In this document: one piece after another, positions 57,553 through 64,000 of the stretch
Position numbering within the stretch: position 1 is the first letter of the stretch
Layout: each line of letters opens with the position of its first letter
NCBI GenBank assembly: GCA_963576735.1
Contig: OY755176.1
Location: 12,385,423-12,449,422, forward strand
Source of the DNA: Bedellia somnulentella
Lineage: Eukaryota; Arthropoda; Insecta; Lepidoptera; Bedelliidae
Direction of reading: 5' to 3'
Length of the DNA stretch: 64,000 bases
Notes under the pieces: model-generated
What the model was told of the DNA's origin: nothing
The model's input: only the letters and a program-made list of their open reading frames with translations
Database searches by the model: none
Translations under genes and position numbers: made by a program

Positions 57553-58332
57553 TTAGTTGGAAATGTGATCTGATTTTAGTTTACTATTTTAGCCCCCTAC
57601 AAAAATATATCTATATAACCTTTATTTATAAGGTTTGTATAACAGGGTTTACCATCCCCAGTTAAGAGCGGAAAATTAACTTCATTATACATATTATCTA
57701 AAAGTGCTTTGTTTTCAAGCACAATAAGTATATTTAAGCTTTACAGCTTTAAATGATAAGACCGCTAATGGTACTTCTCTATTCAGTAATATGTCTTTTT
57801 ATTTGGATGTGGAATAAAGAGAGTGTAATTCTATCTGTATGTTTATTTTAAGTTAATATTTATGTTACATAATATGAATTGATTTCAATTACCGAAATTT
57901 TCTTAATATTATTCATATGCAGATTCTGTCGGAATTGTAGAATCTATTTTTTCCATACATATCATATTATAAAGACAACTAGAGTTCAGCTTTCCATTAC
58001 ACAACATATTCACAGAGCTGTGGTCTATTCGGTTTCGTGGTTTCTGCGACGAACCGCAGGCGATAGTGCTGCCGAGGTTGCGAATTATTACACACAGCCT
58101 CCACCATCATACTAGTGGGTAACTACTATGTTACAAACATTTTGTACGGAAATTTTAGAATGGAATTAGGGGTCTAACATACATTGCGGATTTTCAGAGT
58201 GAAAGATAATTCTTAAATTAAGAGACTAAATGATTAACACAGAGTTTTTTTTCTTTAAAGATTTTACTATTTAGACAAAGAAAATTGGCTAAGTGCTGAA
58301 TTCTGAGCACATAGCATTATTAGTCTAGCTCA

Positions 58333-58570
58333 TCTATACTAATATTATAAAGCTGAAGAGTTTGTTTGTTTGAACGCTAGCATCTCAGGAACTACCCGAT
58401 CAAATTGAAAAATTCTTTTTGTGTTGGATAGTCCATTTATTGAGGAAGGTTTTAGGCTATATATCATCACGCTGCGACCAACAGGAGCAAACTATCAGCG
58501 AATAATGTTGCAAAAACGGGGATAATTATTCATACTATGGCTTCCGTTGTGTGCGCTGCGTAAACGGTTT
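58333..58570 (+). mobile_element. Helitron-like element, 5' portion
   Basis: Starts A|TCTATACTAATATTATAAAG, a 5' end I associate with lepidopteran non-autonomous Helitrons, then CTGAAGAGTTTGTTTGTTTG and ATCTCAGGAACTACC. The 3' end is not found near by. Confidence 0.5.
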
Positions 58571-58962
58571 AAGTTACCCAAAAAAAATGTACTAAAGAAT
58601 TATTTCTCTTTAAATGATCTAAAAAAAATGCCTGGGACAGTATACGTCTAACTTTTAAGTTTTACTTACTATAACCATTTTTTATGGTAAATAAATTTGA
58701 TCGAATTTAATGCATAATTGCCATAATGTTTTATCAACATAATATTAATCTTTATCCAAATAAATATGTTGTTGATTGAGAGTATTTAATTGAGAACAAA
58801 ATTGTCCTTGACATCACTTAATTTAAATAAACATCTTAGAAGATAATACAATTTTTTAATTACTCCGTAACAAAATTTACACGCGTGCATGAAGCGCAAG
58901 ACAAGACGCTGCGCTGGCCGGCGAGCGGGTCACCTGCGCGAGAAGCTTATGTTTAAGCCTTA

Positions 58963-59352
58963 TCCTATTAATATTATAAATGTGAAAGTTTAGATGTTTG
59001 TGTGTTTGTAGCTTAATGAAGACTAATTCACAGAACGTATTTAAAATAAAATTTACAGGAAGCCAGATAATGATCCCAATTAACACAATAGGACACTTTT
59101 TATCCCAGAAAAATTAAGAGATCAATAAATATTCTTAAAAAATGGTTAAACAGACTAAGAATCAATGCTCAGCCGAAACTACTATACTAATAAACTTAAA
59201 ATTTGTAAAGTGAAAAAATTGTGAGGACACTATGAAAAACACCTTTTTTCTCATCGCATGACAGAGACCCTCAACAAGGTCAGTTAAATATTTCAGTTTG
59301 ACGACGTGAAAGTCTACACTTTTGACAGTACGAAGTCTGTGGGGTCAGCTAG
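58963..59352 (+). mobile_element. Non-autonomous Helitron-like element, both ends present
   Basis: Starts A|TCCTATTAATATTATAAATG and ends GGGGTCAGCTAG|T. That fits the Helitron rule (5' TC, 3' CTAG, insertion between A and T). A weak ACAG/CTGT hairpin precedes the 3' end. Non-coding. A related minus-strand 5' piece is at 41937-42077. Confidence 0.6.
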
Positions 59353-59676
59353 TCATCTATAAATAAGTAAATGCGCTGCTACAAAGCTACGTAACATTCA
59401 CTAATATTAACGTTAGACCAAAATGTTAGAACTAATGGCCAATTAACTACGCCACAATTTCAGCGGCCCAACATACCGGAATAAAATATGTAAATAGTAC
59501 AAAATCGATCTATTATAGTACTGAAACCTATACACCCAACTTATAACTAGTAGTAAGTCAGCGAATCGTACCATTACTACTTAGCAAAGTACAGTATGTC
59601 AAGTGAGAAGAATAAAAGAGCATGTATGAGAAGAATAATTAATGTAAGGGAAGAAAGAGAGGTTTGTCAAGATCGT

Positions 59677-59745
59677 GCTAAGTGGCGATCGACAGTCTCT
59701 GCCTACCCCAATGGGAACAATGGGCGTGAGTATAAGTAAGTATGT
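59677..59745 (+). repeat. 3'-end fragment of a dispersed repeat
   Basis: CGATCGACAGTCTCTGCCTA, then CCCCAATGGGAACAATGGGCGTGAG, resembles the 47.1 kb and inverted 21.5 kb pieces. Class not certain. Confidence 0.35.
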
Positions 59746-59914
59746 GAAAACACGATAAAAGTATTAACAAAATCACTCGTAAAACTAAATTGTTTGTACA
59801 GCACATAATAACCGTACAATACTCTTGTTGAAACAGAAGCGACGCTTTATTGATTCAATTCAAACACACTTATTCTTGCCTTCAACCTTGAGCGCAGATA
59901 GCGGGCTCGGCTAA

Positions 59915-60525
59915 GAGCTTTTACACACCACAACCTTTTGCCGCGCCATCGACGCGCGTTTTTAGCGATACACATACAAGTAGACCCAACATCCATACAA
60001 TTTTGTCGAAGAAAACGCATTTTTAAGCGGTTGTAGCGATACAAACGCAAATCTGACCTAGCCACATGAAGAAAAGCGTGACGTCGACGCGCGTTTGTAC
60101 GATACAGCCGCGATACATGCGCTAGTCAGACGCAGCTCATACATTAATGTTGAAGAAAAGTATGACACTCGTGTTGCCACTAGTGATGGCACCGACTGAA
60201 AATCAGTGCTGTGAGGAAAAACCTCGTAACTTTTTGCTGTCAGTGCCTTTTTGCTGCTGAAAGGTGCAAACTTTTTGTGTTTTATTTCATTCTTTTCAAC
60301 CGGGGTGATTTTCTTTAATTAATGGGTTTTTTCGTAGTTTTAAATGTTTTTGATGTCTTTTATGCTTAATTTTCGTTTCAAATTGTAATGTGTTATATTT
60401 GTGCTATAATAACGACGAATACATTTCTTACTTTTTTTAAGGACTTAATACCCAGCCCAAACATTTATGACATACAAAAGCGCGCTGTCGTCTTAAAAAA
60501 GTCGTGGTGTGCAAAGACCCTAAGT
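59915..60525. mobile_element. Possible DNA transposon remnant with CACACCACRAC ends
   Basis: CTTTTACACACCACAACCTT at the left and AAGTCGTGGTGTGCAAAG at the right are imperfect inverted repeats. The left part has repeated ATCGACGCGCGTTT/GTCGACGCGCGTTT motifs. Confidence 0.4.
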
Positions 60526-60610
60526 CTGCACTGCAGCTAGGTGTGTTGCGAGCAGATTAAAATTTAATAATAAACTTTTATGTGGTAACTTATACTGAGT
60601 TCAGGATAAA

Positions 60611-60691
60611 ATGGGGCGCAAGGACGCATTCAAGGCACGTTCCGCGTATATCAAGGATGTGAAGCTCAAATTAAATGTGGTAGCCTTTTAA
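60611..60691 (+). CDS. Short basic open frame, unknown
   Basis: ATG in a fair context opens MGRKDAFKARSAYIKDVKLK and six more residues to TAA. Slightly GC-richer than its surroundings. It could be a small first coding exon with a weak donor at GTAGCC, or chance; no family recognised. Confidence 0.12.
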   Translation: MGRKDAFKARSAYIKDVKLKLNVVAF

Positions 60692-60828
60692 TTTTCACGT
60701 GTGCACGTTTTGGGTCTAATGTTTTCTACTTAATTGGTTTAGCCACCTAAACTCACGGCTATAATCTCATATAGAAAAAGACAAAACTTACATTTTTACT
60801 GGCAGTTTTTGAAATTAAAAAGCGAAAA

Positions 60829-61211
60829 CATAAACATAACATAACATAACATAACATAAACGTTCACGCCGCTTATCCCCGAAGGGGTTGGCAGAGGTAC
60901 CAATACTTCTGAACTCACATGGCAACGCCATCTAGTGTCCAGAGAAGGTACCCACGTTTTGCTTGGACAGTGTACTCACGTGATAGGGGGCAGGCCTATC
61001 GCCGTTTTGTACGAATACACTGTCACATGACTAAGTACAACTCAGCCATGTGGGTTTCCTCACGATGTTTTCCCTCACCGTTAACGACCATGATAAATTA
61101 ACCACATATATGACTTTAGAAAAGACAAATTGGTGTAGGCCCGACCCAGGATTGGAACTCACGCCCTTCTATTTTCGGGCGGGTGTTCTACCCACTGGAC
61201 TATCATGTCGC
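60829..61211 (-). mobile_element. tRNA-derived SINE, family A variant, with 13-bp target-site duplication
   Basis: Same subfamily as the copy at 46089-46446 (CTCACATGGCAACGCCATC; head GGGCGGGTGTTCTACCCACT). TAAAAAGCGAAAA flanks both sides (60816-60828, 61212-61224). Confidence 0.87.
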
Positions 61212-61397
61212 TAAAAAGCGAAAAATAAGTGAAAAGTCATATTGACTTCGCGCCATTATGCAAATGATTATTTAAATGAATTCTCAAAATTCTCGAATAA
61301 TGGAGTATAATGATGTCAAATGAAATATTAATAGTATTTGTTCGCCAATGTTTTTGTCAAAAGTTTGTTGCATGACATATTTCTATTACACGACGAA

Positions 61398-61586
61398 ATG
61401 GAATTATTTGAACTGAAGGACATTGCTGACAAATTATTTAAGTTGACAAATGTATTTGTAATTACAAAGTTTCGCGATGTAAATTCGGAACTGTATATGT
61501 TATTTTTCTATATAATTTTATTAACAGTTCCATTTGTTCTTCTCCTCATCTTTTTAGAACATCATGCATATTATACAATCGGCTAA
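61398..61586 (+). CDS. Short open frame with a predicted membrane helix, unknown
   Basis: From the first ATG: 62 residues, MELFELKDIADKLFKLTNVF then a linker and a hydrophobic stretch (LYMLFFYIILLTVPFVLLLI) near the C-terminus, stop TAA. The frame is open 60 nt further upstream without an ATG. No family recognised; chance is the likeliest explanation in AT-rich DNA. Confidence 0.12.
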   Translation: MELFELKDIADKLFKLTNVFVITKFRDVNSELYMLFFYIILLTVPFVLLLIFLEHHAYYTIG

Positions 61587-61599
61587 AATTTAAGAATAG

Positions 61600-64000
61600 A
61601 TATATAAAATACGTATGTATTATCAAAAGCCAAAGCTTTTTAACCATCCCTCGAAGTTTATTAAAGACAATAAATTATGATTATACTTCTGCCTTTTTTA
61701 AGGGTTAACATACTGATAACTTTAACATAGTAACAAACCACACATGATTTCTATAATCCTCTTCACCCTTCATGTCTAGCCCAAGAACCGGTACAAACAG
61801 ATGTGAACTAATCTCCCTACATCTGACGACTTAACAATATAAAGATAGTTCCCACCAGAGCTCAATAACGAAATTATTATTATCGTGGCACAGTACTGGT
61901 CGCTAGAGAAATACGGCACAGTTCGTTTTTACTTAAACGAGCGAGATATTTTCAAAGTATTAAACTTAACATTTTCCTTTTTCTGTAAAATTTGCTATCT
62001 AAACATTTATAGTCAGAAATACTATTCGAAAACACATCGATTCCAAAGAACAAAATATTATTTCTTGCAATGTTTTTTTTGCAGGTAAAAATATCTTCCG
62101 GGAATATGATGGAAGTTCAAAACTGGGCTGCGTAAAACATCTGTGTAAACGTTTTATTCCACAAAAGGTATTCTGGTGTAGAATAAAGTAAACCTTTATG
62201 TTAATTTAGTATCGCTACCGGTTCCCGTAAGACCCTAGCATAACTTCATGTTAACTAGCTCTAGTTAATGGCTGTGAAGGCTAGTTTCATATTCGCTATC
62301 ACTTTTATTATAGTTTTATATAGGAATGATATTTAGCTGCAGCTGCTACCTTTATTAGAAGTAAACGATAAAAGCGCTCTTTTTATAGCATTTCGTAAGA
62401 AGGGTGTATCTTGCTTTAATGGAAAACATTATTTTACACTATGACTTGAAGCTGGTGTATATGATGATGACGCATGAAGATGTATCCTCGACTATAACAA
62501 TAACTGAATATGCCATTCTCGGCAAAAAAAGTAATATTTTAAAAAATATATGCTCAAAGATTCTGTACCATACATAGATACAACCAAAGCTAATATAAGC
62601 CTGTTAAAATTGAGAAAATTTATAAGCATTAGTCATCAGACTGTTAGCTGCAAAATCGCTTTATCAGCTCCACAGCTCAAACTGAGTCGTACAGATGTCG
62701 CTCGGAAAGCAATTATCTCATGAAGCGTCACTTGCTTTTGAAGTTTTCCGGAGCATCAAATGCGACAATAGAAGGCATTGTGGCCGCAGCCGGCTATTCC
62801 GGGCCAGGTTGCCATTGACCCAGTTCCGGTCGGGGCTGACACCGCCGCGACTCCGCTGCAGCCTTCTGCTGTCTAATTAACCTTAATAAACGTAAACAAG
62901 TTTAATGCAACTTCATTACTGCAGACTGACTGGCTCCAATGAATAACTCCTTTCGGGAGATAGAACGTTGTGTAAGGCTGTTACATGATTAGGCAGTCGG
63001 TACAAAATGCAGCTTATGAATTTTAAGAGTTATTTATGGAAAAAAAATATTTAAAGTATCTCTTCTAGCATTTAATAAAACGACAAACATCCTGAATTGA
63101 AAGTAATGGGTCGCGAAAGGAATTAAACCTCCACTCGGTGAATTAAACGTGAATCTAGTAGCTAAATAGTGGAAAAGCACTACATTTACGCCCATTCTAG
63201 TAAGTGAAAAAAAAACAAGACAAGCGAGTTTAAGCGAAAATTCAAATGTTTCGAGATTTATTCATAGACCTAAACTGTGTCTGTCGGATAATATTCTGCC
63301 AAGAAGCCCACTGCCTTCAATTACCAATAAATAATTCAAAATGTGCGCACCGTCTTCGCGGCCGCATCCATTTTAGATTAAGAAGATTTTCAGCAAAAAG
63401 GAAAGTTTCGATCAAGGTTAAAAGTGGCTTGTTATTTTGTATTATGAAATTCTCTGTACAAGTAAGCTTGTTTAATATTTTCGTCAGTATTATCTGATAA
63501 ATGTTTGAATACAATATATACAATGTTTAAGGAAAGATTGGCACTTCAGAATGAATCGAAGATAGCTAAACAATAAAAGTACTGGGACTAGAAACGTGAA
63601 GGCAAACGTCATTTAATAAGCCTCATCTACATCCCGTTTAGTTGTCTAAGTAGAATATTAATTTTAAATGCCTAAGCAGAGAACAAATAGTAGATATTTT
63701 CAATGATTATTTCCTATCATAACATCGCGTAAAACTATAATGAATAACAAGACCGCGGCCACCAATTATATCGAATATGAACAGTTATTACACGTGAAGG
63801 TCGATCAATTACTGTTCGATATCGTGTCAACAGTCAATTTGCAACTTGTATATTAAATGCGACGCGACACACATTAACTCTTCACTTGTGTGTAGATCAA
63901 TGTATGTTTGCAATAAAGGCTTGGTATATTATTACTACGATACTTGTACTTTCTAATGAAAAAGGATTCGAAGTAACGGTATAACTCATTTGCGAGTAAA
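61600..64000. other. No recognised feature
   Basis: AT-rich non-coding sequence with a GC-rich patch at about 62.73-62.87 kb whose frames match nothing known on either strand. No repeat family boundaries found. Confidence 0.35.

Noticed and set aside
62695..62880. GC-rich 61-codon frame as a gene
   Set aside because: Arg/Leu-rich in both strands' translations, with no domain or splice context; kept only as a GC-rich patch.

Overview
The window looks like nuclear DNA of a moth or butterfly (Lepidoptera). It is AT-rich and intron-rich, packed with tRNA-derived SINEs, MITEs, Helitron-like pieces and mariners, and holds a four-copy TTAGG run (the insect telomere motif). No prokaryotic features, rRNA or CRISPR array were seen. 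The order is inferred from style and the gene's family, not from a database match.

Only one host gene is recognisable. It is on the + strand between about 3.6 and 28.4 kb: the insect orthologue of vertebrate VGLL4 (Drosophila Tgi), a TDU-domain corepressor that binds the TEAD factor Scalloped and opposes Yorkie in Hippo signalling. I rebuilt it from exons whose phases all agree. Alternative first coding exons lie at 3637-3733 and 19563-19701. Shared exons are 20105-20249, 23038-23186, 25529-25648 and 27241-27707. The two isoforms would be 325 and 339 residues, with three TDU motifs in the last exon. A possible non-coding first exon ends at a strong donor at 1071, and upstream of it is a cluster of CATTCC (TEAD/Scalloped-type) motifs.

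The introns carry repeats: a fold-back element (5.0-5.6 kb), a 172-bp tandem repeat (6.0-6.5 kb), a 145-bp minisatellite (12.4-13.2 kb), a long inverted repeat (13.9-15.0 kb), a palindromic MITE with the TTAGG run (22.4-22.7 kb) and a 435-bp hairpin MITE (24.1-24.5 kb). The most unusual feature is at 20.25-20.93 kb: the end of exon 2 plus its splice donor is repeated five more times inside the following intron, and three copies would be open, frame-preserving 39-48 nt micro-exons.

From about 28.4 kb to the end I find no host gene. The region is made of repeats and non-coding DNA: three SINE-like families (several copies bounded by clear target-site duplications, one nested), an intact 1,291-bp mariner with an uninterrupted DD34D transposase, a decayed mariner, a 5'-truncated non-LTR retrotransposon, two tandem duplications at 39-41 kb, TSD-bounded fold-back insertions of a tRNA-like repeat at 36.2-37.0 and 44.2-44.35 kb, and Helitron-like elements at 42 and 58-59 kb.
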